A stretch of DNA of 64,000 nt from Dechloromonas sp. Dech2017 (GTDB taxonomy: Bacteria > Pseudomonadota > Gammaproteobacteria > Burkholderiales > Rhodocyclaceae). The stretch is taken from contig SSXW01000006.1 in the NCBI GenBank assembly GCA_009469585.1, positions 1 to 64,000 on the forward strand. The letters are read 5' to 3'. Both the position numbers and the translations under genes were made by a program. Of the stretch, positions 1 through 7,133 are shown piece after piece. Numbering within the stretch: the first letter of the stretch is position 1; each line of letters begins with the position of its first letter. The notes below the pieces were generated by a model that saw nothing but the letters and a program-made list of their open reading frames with translations, was not told the origin of the DNA and ran no database searches.

Positions 1-31
1 CACGGAGCGACCGCATCTGTCGCTACAATTG

Positions 32-58
32 AAAACGCCCGATGAGGTTCATCGGGTG
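32..58 (-). terminator. Rho-independent terminator reading leftward
   Basis: Read on the minus strand, an 8-bp perfect stem (CCCGATGA / TCATCGGG, plus-strand arms at 38-45 and 49-56) with a 3-base loop is followed by CGTTTTC. It lies about 115 bp beyond the ppsA stop codon. It is probably the final terminator of the ppsA transcript, or of whatever gene lies left of the window if used in both directions. Confidence 0.6.
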
Positions 59-95
59 TCTTTGTCGGCCAGCAATTGAACTGGTCAATCCGTCA

Positions 96-115
96 AAATA
101 GGTGTCAACCTATTT
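96..115. repeat. Perfect 8-bp inverted repeat (AAATAGGT/ACCTATTT)
   Basis: An 8-bp perfect stem with a GTCA loop lies in the spacer downstream of ppsA. It has no following U-tract in either direction, so it is recorded as a hairpin or possible protein site and not as a terminator. Confidence 0.4.
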
Positions 116-133
116 CAGGACCGGTCAGGGCGA

Positions 134-165
134 AATTTCCGGTTGACCGCAGCCAACCGGAAATT
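134..165 (-). terminator. Strong hairpin just after ppsA stop
   Basis: A 12-bp perfect inverted repeat (134-145 pairs with 154-165) has an 8-base loop and begins 8 bases after the ppsA stop on the minus strand. Only a short AAATTT follows, so it may act as an mRNA 3'-end stabiliser as much as a terminator. The hairpin contains one copy of the dispersed GTTGACCGCAG element (142-152). Confidence 0.5.
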
Positions 166-172
166 CCCTTGA

Positions 173-2548
173 TCAGTCCTTCTTGTGCGTCGCCAGGCGC
201 GTCCAGGTATCGACCACGGTATCCGGGTTCAGCGAGATGCTGCTGATGCCCTGATCCATCAGCCATTCGGCCAGATCCGGGTGGTCGGACGGGCCCTGGC
301 CGCAGATGCCGATGTACTTGCCGGCCTTGTTGGCGGCGGAGATCGCCATGGCGAGCAGCATCTTGACCGCGGGATCGCGTTCGTCGAACAGGTTGGCGAC
401 CAGGCCGGAGTCGCGGTCGAGGCCGAGGGTGAGCTGGGTCAGGTCGTTGGAGCCGATCGAGAAACCGTCGAAGATCTTCAGGAAATCGTCGGCGAGCAGC
501 GCGTTGGACGGGATTTCGCACATCATGATCAGCTTCAGGTCGTTCTCGCCCTGCTTCAGGCCGTGCTCGGCCAGCAGTTCGACGACGGCCTGGCCTTCGC
601 CGACGGTACGGACGAAGGGCACCATCAGCTGGACGTTGGTCAAGCCCATCTCTTCGCGGACGCGCTTCATGGCGATGCATTCCATTTCGAAGCAGTCTTC
701 GAAAGTATGCGCGATGTAGCGCGAGGCGCCGCGGAAGCCGAGCATCGGGTTTTCTTCTTCCGGCTCGTAGAGTTCGCCGCCGAGCAGCTTGCGATACTCG
801 TTGGACTTGAAATCGGAGAGGCGGACGATGGCCGGGTTCGGCCAGAAGGCGGCAGCGATGGTGGCGACGCCCTCGACCAGCTTCTCGATGAAGAAGTCGC
901 GCGGCGAAGCGTAGCCGCGGGCGCGGCGCTTGATTTCATCGCGCTTGGAGGCCGGCAGGCGCTCGACGTCGAGGATGGCCTTGGGGTGGATGCCGATGAC
1001 GTTGTTGATGATGAACTCGACGCGGGCCAGGCCGACGCCGGCGTTCGGCAACTGAGCGAATTCGAAGGCCAGTTCCGGGTTGCCGACGTTCATCATGACC
1101 TTGACCGGAACGTCCGGCATGGCCGAGATGTCGCGGGTGGTGATTTCGAAATCGAGCTTGCCGCGATAGACGTGGCCGGTGTCGCCTTCCGTGCAGGAAA
1201 CCGTAACGATGTCGCCTTCGGTCAACGTTTCGGTCGCGTCGCCGCAGCCGACGATGGCCGGGATGCCCAGTTCGCGGGCGATGATGGCGGCGTGGCAGGT
1301 ACGGCCGCCACGGTTGGTGACGATGGCGGAAGCGCGCTTCATCACCGGTTCCCAGTTCGGGTCGGTCATGTCGGCGACCAGGACGTCACCCGGCTTGACC
1401 TGGTCCATTTCGCGCGGGTCCTTGACGACGCGCACCGGGCCGACGCCGATCTTCTGGCCGATGGCGCGGCCGGAGGCGAGCACCTTGGAGAAGGACTTCA
1501 GCTTGAACTTTTCCTGCTTGCCGGCGGCGGCCTGCGACTGCACGGTTTCCGGACGGGCCTGGAGGATGTACAGCTTGCCGTCGACACCGTCCTTGCCCCA
1601 CTCGATGTCCATCGGACGACCGTAGTGCTTTTCGATGATCATCGCGTAGCGGGCCAGTTCGAGGACTTCCTCGTCGTTGATCGAGAACTGGTGGCGCTGG
1701 GCCTCCTCGACGTCCTCGGTGATCGTGGACTTGCCGGCGACCTTTTCGGCGGCGAAGGTCATCTTGATCATCTTGGAACCGAGGTTGCGGCGGACGACGG
1801 CCTTCTTGCCGGCAGCCAGCATCGGCTTGTGCACGTAGAACTCGTCCGGATTGACGGCGCCCTGCACCACCGTCTCACCGAGGCCGTAGCTGGAGGTGAC
1901 GAAGACGGCATCGCGGAAACCGGATTCGGTATCGAGCGTGAACATCACGCCAGCGGCGCCCTTGTCGGAGCGGACCATGCGCTGGATACCTGCGGACAGC
2001 GCGACGTCGGCGTGCAGGAAGCCCTTGTGCACGCGGTAGGAGATGGCGCGGTCGTTGTACAGGGAAGCAAACACTTCCTTGATCGCGTGCATGATGTTTT
2101 CCAGGCCGACGATGTTCAGGAAGGTTTCCTGCTGGCCGGCGAAGGAAGCGTCAGGCAGGTCTTCGGCGGTGGCCGAGGAACGCACGGCGAAGGACATGTC
2201 GGCGGTGGAGTCGGCGACCAGGCGCTGGTACTGCTCGGTGATGGCAATGGTCAGATCCATCGGGAACGGCGTGTCGAGCACCCACTGGCGAATCTCGGCG
2301 CCGGTCTTGACCAGGGCGTTGACGTCATCGACATCGAGCGCGTCGAGGGCGGCATTGATCTTGGCATCGAGGCCGGACTGGGCCAGGAAGACGCGGTAGG
2401 CATGCGCCGTGGTAGCGAAGCCGCCGGGCACGCGAACGCCGGTGTCGGCCAGCTGGCTGATCATTTCGCCAAGCGACGAGTTCTTGCCGCCGACTTGTTC
2501 GACGTCGGTCATGCGCAGTTTTTCAAAGGGAATGACAAGGGCTTCCAT
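173..2548 (-). CDS. ppsA: Phosphoenolpyruvate synthase
   Basis: Converts pyruvate + ATP + water to PEP + AMP + phosphate, the gluconeogenic step needed for growth on lactate or acetate. The 791-aa length matches the E. coli enzyme (792). The N-terminal ATP-grasp part starts with the [10 protein letters not shown] motif. The swivelling phosphohistidine domain carries [10 protein letters not shown] with catalytic His419, and Thr417 is the expected PpsR phosphorylation target. The C-terminal PEP/pyruvate barrel has [14 protein letters not shown] and GICGQG motifs. I chose the ATG at 2548 because GGA lies just upstream and the family begins MEALVIPF; a frame extending 7 codons further has no support. 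It lies 38 bp downstream of a lactate-type GntR regulator on the same strand. Its control kinase gene ppsR is 11 kb away. Confidence 0.97.
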   Translation of the reverse strand: MEALVIPFEKLRMTDVEQVGGKNSSLGEMISQLADTGVRVPGGFATTAHAYRVFLAQSGLDAKINAALDALDVDDVNALVKTGAEIRQWVLDTPFPMDLTIAITEQYQRLVADSTADMSFAVRSSATAEDLPDASFAGQQETFLNIVGLENIMHAIKEVFASLYNDRAISYRVHKGFLHADVALSAGIQRMVRSDKGAAGVMFTLDTESGFRDAVFVTSSYGLGETVVQGAVNPDEFYVHKPMLAAGKKAVVRRNLGSKMIKMTFAAEKVAGKSTITEDVEEAQRHQFSINDEEVLELARYAMIIEKHYGRPMDIEWGKDGVDGKLYILQARPETVQSQAAAGKQEKFKLKSFSKVLASGRAIGQKIGVGPVRVVKDPREMDQVKPGDVLVADMTDPNWEPVMKRASAIVTNRGGRTCHAAIIARELGIPAIVGCGDATETLTEGDIVTVSCTEGDTGHVYRGKLDFEITTRDISAMPDVPVKVMMNVGNPELAFEFAQLPNAGVGLARVEFIINNVIGIHPKAILDVERLPASKRDEIKRRARGYASPRDFFIEKLVEGVATIAAAFWPNPAIVRLSDFKSNEYRKLLGGELYEPEEENPMLGFRGASRYIAHTFEDCFEMECIAMKRVREEMGLTNVQLMVPFVRTVGEGQAVVELLAEHGLKQGENDLKLIMMCEIPSNALLADDFLKIFDGFSIGSNDLTQLTLGLDRDSGLVANLFDERDPAVKMLLAMAISAANKAGKYIGICGQGPSDHPDLAEWLMDQGISSISLNPDTVVDTWTRLATHKKD

Positions 2549-2586
2549 AAAGGTCCTTTCCGGGGGCAAAAGTTGAAGATTGAAAA

Positions 2587-3354
2587 TCAGGAAGTGTGGA
2601 AATCGGTGTGCAGCCGGCGCTCGGCCGTTTCCCGCCGGGCCACCGAGCGCAGCGTCTGGGCCAGCGTCTCGCGGACGAAATCGATATGCGTCTCGGCTGC
2701 CGAGCGCGCCGCCTGCGGCTTGCGGTCGCGAACGGCGGCGTGGATGGCGGCGTGCTGGCTCATCAGCAGGCGGCTGGCGGCCGGCACGCTTTTCAGCTCG
2801 CCGAGGTTGAGGCGGATGTTGTCGTGCATCAGGCGCAGCAGGGCGGCCGACAGGTGGCCGAGCAGCGCGTTGTGGGCGGCGTCGCCGACCGCCTGGTGAA
2901 AGGCGATGTCGGCTTCGGAACGCTGTTCAGTGTCGTCGCTGTCGAAAGCCGCCTGGAGGACCTGGAAACTCTGGTCGAGGCGCTGCAGGTCGGCATCGGT
3001 GGCGCGCTCGGCCGCCCATTCGGCAGCCTGCCCTTCGAGCATGCGGCGAAACTCCAGCATGTCCTCGCGCAGGTTGGGGTAGGAACCCATCATGTCCTGC
3101 CAGGGGTCGAAAAAGGTGGATTCGAGCGCCGCGGTAACAAAGGTGCCACCGCCCTGGCGGCTCTGCACCAGGCCCTTGGAGGCCAGCTTCTGGATGGCTT
3201 CGCGCAGGCTGGGGCGGGACACGCCGAGTTCGAGCGCCAGTTCGCGCTCGGCCGGCAGGCGGTCGCCCGGCTTCAGCGAGCCTTCGAGGATACGGCGCTC
3301 CAGCGTCGAAGCGACGGCATCCGAAATGCGCGGAACCTGCACCTTGTTTGGCAT
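2587..3354 (-). CDS. FadR-subfamily GntR regulator, LldR/PdhR-like
   Basis: A 255-aa regulator with an N-terminal winged HTH (about residues 5-72, containing [24 protein letters not shown]) and a C-terminal helical FCD ligand domain. FCD regulators bind small carboxylates. The divergent lut genes suggest lactate or pyruvate as effector, and the next gene on the same strand is ppsA. The ATG at 3354 directly abuts an operator (3355-3365) and has no good Shine-Dalgarno. A TTG start 11 codons upstream would run through both operators and looks like an artefact. Autoregulation is likely. LldR, PdhR and GlcC cannot be separated from sequence alone. Confidence 0.88.
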   Translation of the reverse strand: MPNKVQVPRISDAVASTLERRILEGSLKPGDRLPAERELALELGVSRPSLREAIQKLASKGLVQSRQGGGTFVTAALESTFFDPWQDMMGSYPNLREDMLEFRRMLEGQAAEWAAERATDADLQRLDQSFQVLQAAFDSDDTEQRSEADIAFHQAVGDAAHNALLGHLSAALLRLMHDNIRLNLGELKSVPAASRLLMSQHAAIHAAVRDRKPQAARSAAETHIDFVRETLAQTLRSVARRETAERRLHTDFHTS

Positions 3355-3365
3355 TGGTAAGACCA
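3355..3365. promoter_or_regulatory. FadR-type operator 1 (TGGTaagACCA)
   Basis: The site fits the GT-N3-AC pattern established for FadR-subfamily GntR regulators. It is immediately adjacent to the regulator's start codon, so bound repressor would block its own transcription or initiation. Confidence 0.7.
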
Positions 3366-3372
3366 CATTGAT

Positions 3373-3383
3373 TGGTAAGACCA
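3373..3383. promoter_or_regulatory. FadR-type operator 2 (TGGTaagACCA)
   Basis: The same 11-mer as operator 1, 18 bp centre-to-centre away, which is close to two helical turns and compatible with cooperative dimers on one DNA face. Confidence 0.7.
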
Positions 3384-3439
3384 GCAAATTCTAGCCAGTC
3401 ATCGGATAAAGCGCAAGCCTAGGGATTTCCCTCGGCCGA

Positions 3440-3468
3440 TTGACTAAGTCACGGTATTCACGTAAATT
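3440..3468 (+). promoter_or_regulatory. Candidate lut promoter
   Basis: TTGACT at 3440-3445 and TAAATT at 3463-3468 with a 17-bp spacer. The inferred start near 3475 places operator 3 just downstream of the transcription start, a roadblock/repression position. Confidence 0.45.
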
Positions 3469-3482
3469 TTCATTTCATGACT

Positions 3483-3499
3483 AAATGGTCTTACCATTT
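3483..3499. promoter_or_regulatory. FadR-type operator 3, perfect palindrome
   Basis: AAATGGT-ctt-ACCATTT, 7-bp arms with a 3-base centre, the best of the three sites. It lies between the candidate promoter and lutA, 31 bp before the ATG. Confidence 0.75.
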
Positions 3500-3529
3500 G
3501 ACCGTTAAATAATTCACACCGGAGACAAG

Positions 3530-4312
3530 ATGAAACCAGCGCAATCCCCGCCGGCGCGGCCAAGCGACGTTTATTTCTTCGCCACCTGCGTCGTCGACCA
3601 GTTCTTTCCCGGCGCCGGGATGGATGCCATCACCCTGCTCGAAAGCCAGGGCATCCGCGTGCACTTTCCCGAGGAGCAGACCTGCTGCGGTCAACCGGCC
3701 TACACCAGCGGTTTTCCCGATGAAGCGCGCAAGGTGGCGGCGCATCAATTGACGCTGTTTCCCAACGAATGGCCGGTGGTCGTGCCGTCCGGCTCCTGCG
3801 CCGGCATGATGAAGCACCACTACCCGACGCTGTTCGCAGCCGACCCGATCCGCAAGGCCCAGGCCGAGAAGCTTTCGGCCCGCATTTACGAATTCACCGA
3901 CTTCCTGGTCAACGTCCTCGGCTGGCACCCGGAAGACCACGGCGACGCCTGTACCGTCGTACTGCACACCTCGTGCTCGGCCCGTCGCGAAATGGGCGTG
4001 CACCTGACCGGCCGCAAGCTGCTCGGCGACCTGCACAAAGTCACCGTCGCCCAGCAGGACCACGAATCGGAATGCTGCGGCTTCGGCGGCACCTTCTCGG
4101 TCAAGCAGCCGGAAATCTCCGGCGCCATGGTCGAGGACAAGGTCAAGGCGCTCAAGGCGACCGGCGCCGAGCGCGTGGTCAGCGCCGATTGCGGCTGCCT
4201 GATGAACATCCTCGGCCACGCCGCCTGGAAGGACCGGCAGGAAGGCCGCGCGAAACCCAGCCTGCCCGGCGAGCACATCGCCAGCTTCCTGCTCCGGAGG
4301 ACCAGCAAATGA
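3530..4312 (+). CDS. lutA: L-lactate oxidation iron-sulfur subunit LutA (LldE/YkgE)
   Basis: A 260-aa cysteine-rich (CCG) protein. It has CCG at 52-54 and at 182-184 plus CGC at 221-223, the motif pair that in heterodisulfide-reductase-like proteins holds an Fe-S centre. In Bacillus and Shewanella the LutABC complex oxidises L-lactate to pyruvate. A GGAGA Shine-Dalgarno at 3521-3525 supports this ATG. It is the first gene of lutA-lutC-lutB, overlaps lutC by ATGA, and is probably repressed through operator 3 in the absence of lactate. Confidence 0.93.
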   Translation: MKPAQSPPARPSDVYFFATCVVDQFFPGAGMDAITLLESQGIRVHFPEEQTCCGQPAYTSGFPDEARKVAAHQLTLFPNEWPVVVPSGSCAGMMKHHYPTLFAADPIRKAQAEKLSARIYEFTDFLVNVLGWHPEDHGDACTVVLHTSCSARREMGVHLTGRKLLGDLHKVTVAQQDHESECCGFGGTFSVKQPEISGAMVEDKVKALKATGAERVVSADCGCLMNILGHAAWKDRQEGRAKPSLPGEHIASFLLRRTSK

Positions 4313-4977
4313 GCGCCCGTGACCGCATTCTTGCCAAATTGAGGGCAAATTCGCCGTCGACCGTCGGCAACCCGCCCGACGTCGCCGCCTGGTACGCCAC
4401 GCACCGGATTGCCGAAAATGGCGCCGACAAGGCCAAACGCTTTCGCCATTTCATCGAACTGGCCCACGCCGAGGTCTATGCCGTGTCGCGCGGCGGCTGG
4501 CTGCAAAAGCTCTACGAAGTGCTCAGCGCCAAGCAGATCGGCAAGCTGCTGATCGCCCCGGGCACCGCCCACGGCGCCCGCGTCGCGGCCGAGCTGCCTG
4601 GCCTGGACATCGCCTGCCCGGCCTACGACACCGCCATCGAAAGCTGGAAGCCGGCCCTCTTCAACGACATCCCGGCTGCCTTCACGCGCGCCCGCGCCGC
4701 CATCGCCGAGACCGGCACGCTGATCCTGTGGCCGGACGCCGACGAGCCGCGCCTGATGTCGCTGGTGCCGCCGCTGCACATCGTGCTGCTCGACGCCGCC
4801 AGCATCCACAACACCTTTTACGAGGCGATGCAGGCGGAAGGCTGGAAGGATGGCCTGCCGACCAACGCCCTGCTCATTTCGGGCCCGTCGAAGACGGCCG
4901 ACATCCAGCAGACTCTGGCCTACGGCGCGCACGGCCCGAAGGAGCTGGTCGTACTGCTGATCGGAGACGAACAATGA
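4309..4977 (+). CDS. lutC: Lactate utilization protein LutC (LldG/YkgG, LUD domain)
   Basis: A 222-aa LUD-domain protein with family landmarks AETGTLIL (mid-protein) and a conserved C-terminal GPSKTADIQ. LutC is needed for L-lactate oxidation with LutA and LutB, although its exact chemistry is unsettled. The ATG at 4309 overlaps the lutA stop and is preceded by GGAGG at 4296-4300. It lies between A and B, whereas the E. coli ykgEFG and B. subtilis orders are A-B-C. Near residue 16 the coding sequence contains a weak copy of the dispersed element (4356-4366). Confidence 0.92.
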   Translation: MSARDRILAKLRANSPSTVGNPPDVAAWYATHRIAENGADKAKRFRHFIELAHAEVYAVSRGGWLQKLYEVLSAKQIGKLLIAPGTAHGARVAAELPGLDIACPAYDTAIESWKPALFNDIPAAFTRARAAIAETGTLILWPDADEPRLMSLVPPLHIVLLDAASIHNTFYEAMQAEGWKDGLPTNALLISGPSKTADIQQTLAYGAHGPKELVVLLIGDEQ

Positions 4978-6419
4978 ACGCCCCGCAAACCCCGCACACG
5001 CTGCATTTCATGCCCTCGGCCGGCTTCCGCGCCCGGGCCAAGGATGTCGTCGACAATCCTTTCCTGCGCCAGAGTTTCCGCGGCGCCATGGATTTCCTGA
5101 TGAGCAAGCGCGCCGCCCAGTTCCCCGACGCCGAGGAACTGGAAAGCCTGCGCACGCTGGGCGAAAGCATCCGCCAGTACAACCTGGCCAGGCTGCCGGA
5201 CCTGCTCGAACGGCTCGAAGCCAGGCTCACCGCCAACGGCATCCAGGTCCATTGGGCCGAGACGCCGGACGAAGCCAACGAAATCATCCTTGGCATCTGC
5301 CGCCGCCACGAGGCCAAACTGATGGTCAAGGGCAAGTCGATGGTCAGCGAGGAAATCGAGCTCAACCACGCCGCCGAAGCGGCGGGAATCGGCGCGCTGG
5401 AGTCCGACATGGGCGAGTACATCGTCCAGCTGGCCGACGAAAAGCCGTCGCACATCATCATGCCGGCCATCCACAAGACCAAGGAGCAGATCGCCAAGCT
5501 GTTCGCCGAGAACGTACCCGGCGTCGATTACACCGACAACGTCGACGCGCTGATCCAGATCGGCCGCCGCGTCCTGCGCGAGAAATTCCAGGAAGCCGAC
5601 ATCGGGCTGTCCGGCGTCAATTTCGCCGTCGCCGAGACCGGCACCCTGTGCCTGGTCGAGAACGAAGGCAACGGCCGGATGTGCACCACGGCGCCGCCGG
5701 TGCACATCGCCATCACCGGCATCGAGAAGATCGTCGAAAAGCTCGAACACGTTCCCCCCCTGCTCTCCCTGCTCACCCGCTCGGCGACCGGCCAGAACAT
5801 CTCGACCTACTTCAACATGATCTCCTCGCCGAGAAAGCCCGGCGAAAAGGACGGCCCGAGCGAAGTGCACCTGGTCCTGCTCGACAACGGCCGCAGCCAA
5901 GCCTACGCCGACGAGCAGCTGCGCAAGACCCTGCAATGCATCCGCTGCGGCGCCTGCATGAACCACTGCCCGGTCTACACCCGCATCGGCGGCCACGCCT
6001 ACGGCACGACCTATCCCGGCCCGATCGGCAAAATCATCTCGCCGCACATGCTAGGGCTGGAAGCGACCAAGGGGCTGGTCACCGCCTCGTCGCTGTGCGG
6101 GGCCTGCGGGGAGGTCTGCCCGGTGAAGATTCCGATTCCCGAGTTGCTGATCCGCCTGCGGGAAGAAGCGTTTTCGGCACCGCCGCGGGCCAATCCGGCG
6201 ATGCGCGGCCAGGGGGCGGGGTATAGCGGGCTGATTTCCGCCGTCTGGCGGGGGTGGGCGGCGGTCTATCGGTCGCCTTCGCTGTACCGGGTGGCGACCT
6301 GGATGGGGAGCCGTTTGCGGGGCTTGGTGCCTTCCCGGCAGGGGGCGTGGACTTCGGTTCGGGTGCCGTTGAAGCCGGCGCCCAAGAGGTTGCGGGATAT
6401 GTTGAAGGAGAGGGGTTGA
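4974..6419 (+). CDS. lutB: L-lactate oxidation Fe-S protein LutB (LldF/YkgF)
   Basis: 481 aa. An N-terminal LUD region (with AETGTLCLVENEGN) is followed by two 4Fe-4S motifs: CIRCGACMNHCP starting at Cys322 and CGACGEVCP around 374-382. A poorly conserved C-terminal tail of about 90 residues follows. It is expected to pass lactate electrons to the quinone pool with LutA and LutC. The ATG at 4974 overlaps the lutC stop (ATGA), implying translational coupling. The gene ends directly before a large palindromic repeat that probably bounds the transcript. Confidence 0.94.
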   Translation: MNAPQTPHTLHFMPSAGFRARAKDVVDNPFLRQSFRGAMDFLMSKRAAQFPDAEELESLRTLGESIRQYNLARLPDLLERLEARLTANGIQVHWAETPDEANEIILGICRRHEAKLMVKGKSMVSEEIELNHAAEAAGIGALESDMGEYIVQLADEKPSHIIMPAIHKTKEQIAKLFAENVPGVDYTDNVDALIQIGRRVLREKFQEADIGLSGVNFAVAETGTLCLVENEGNGRMCTTAPPVHIAITGIEKIVEKLEHVPPLLSLLTRSATGQNISTYFNMISSPRKPGEKDGPSEVHLVLLDNGRSQAYADEQLRKTLQCIRCGACMNHCPVYTRIGGHAYGTTYPGPIGKIISPHMLGLEATKGLVTASSLCGACGEVCPVKIPIPELLIRLREEAFSAPPRANPAMRGQGAGYSGLISAVWRGWAAVYRSPSLYRVATWMGSRLRGLVPSRQGAWTSVRVPLKPAPKRLRDMLKERG

Positions 6420-6483
6420 TGGCTCATCAACCGCCGGCTTCCTCCGCGCCTGACGCGGGGGCTGGTTTTTCTTTGACGCAGCT

Positions 6484-7039
6484 TTCCGCGTTGACCGCGG
6501 GCGTGGTTTCTTGTTTGCCACCGCTGGTTTCCGCGCCTGACGCGCGGGCGTACTTTCTTTTTGATGGCAAAAAGAAAGTAGCCAAAGAAAAAGCCACCCC
6601 TGGGTCGGCGCCCCCTTCGGGGGTTCCCTGCGCTACTCGGCTGACGCGGGGGCTGCGCAACTCGGGGCTACGCCCCTCAGACAGTGCTCGCCCTTTTTCC
6701 GCGCCAGCCTGCGTTGCTCGGCGCCTCTCAAGGGGCCCGGCAAACCGATCGCAATTTTTCGGTTTTGGCCCTTTTTTCCGGTTGACCGCAGCAATCCATT
6801 TTTTGGCAGAGCGGTCGTGCCGCGACGCCTTTCGGGTCCCCCTAGAAGACGCCGAGCAACACAGGCGGGCCGGGGGTAGTCGGCGAGGACTGTCTGAGGG
6901 GCGCAGCCCCGAGTTCCGCAGCCGCCCGGCACGGCGAGTAGCGCAGGGAACCGGGCAAAGCCCGGCGTCGACTCGGGGGTCGCCTTTTCTTTGGCTACTT
7001 TCTTTTGGCGAAGCAAAAGAAAGTACGCCCGCGGTCAAC
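6484..7039. repeat. Long imperfect palindrome, about 200-bp arms
   Basis: This fills the 714-bp gap between lutB and the D-lactate dehydrogenase. Left-arm blocks recur as reverse complements on the right: the GTACTTTCTTT...AAAGAAAGTAGCCAAAGAAAA block (about 6550-6592 with 6981-7026), the CCCTGCGCTACTCG block (6626-6639 with 6935-6948), the CTCGGGGCTACGCCCCTCAGACAGT block (about 6661-6685 with 6889-6913), and GCCTGCGTTGCTCGGCG (6708-6724 with 6850-6866). Outer edges carry GTTGACCGCGG (6490-6500) and its inverse (7029-7039). The left edge has a partial duplication. Translations of such repeats (for example WLLSFGEAKES) are familiar as spurious proteins in Pseudomonas and Xanthomonas. No protein gene is called here. 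Confidence 0.85.
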
Positions 7040-7133
7040 GCGGAAAACTGCCTTCCAGAAAGGAAAAACGCCCGACCGTCAGGCACAGCAAGCAGCCCCC
7101 AATCAACCCGATAACCCAAGACAACACCGAGCC

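Noticed and set aside
185-2899. A 904-codon open frame opposite ppsA and the GntR gene
   Set aside because: It is antisense to two well-conserved genes; long mirror frames are expected at high GC. Its translation is low-complexity V/G/A/D/R-rich with no domain.
6427-7119. Open frames of 127-286 codons on both strands inside the long palindrome
   Set aside because: Both strands and several frames are open, the sequence is repeat-derived, and the translations are known spurious types. No ribosome site is seen.
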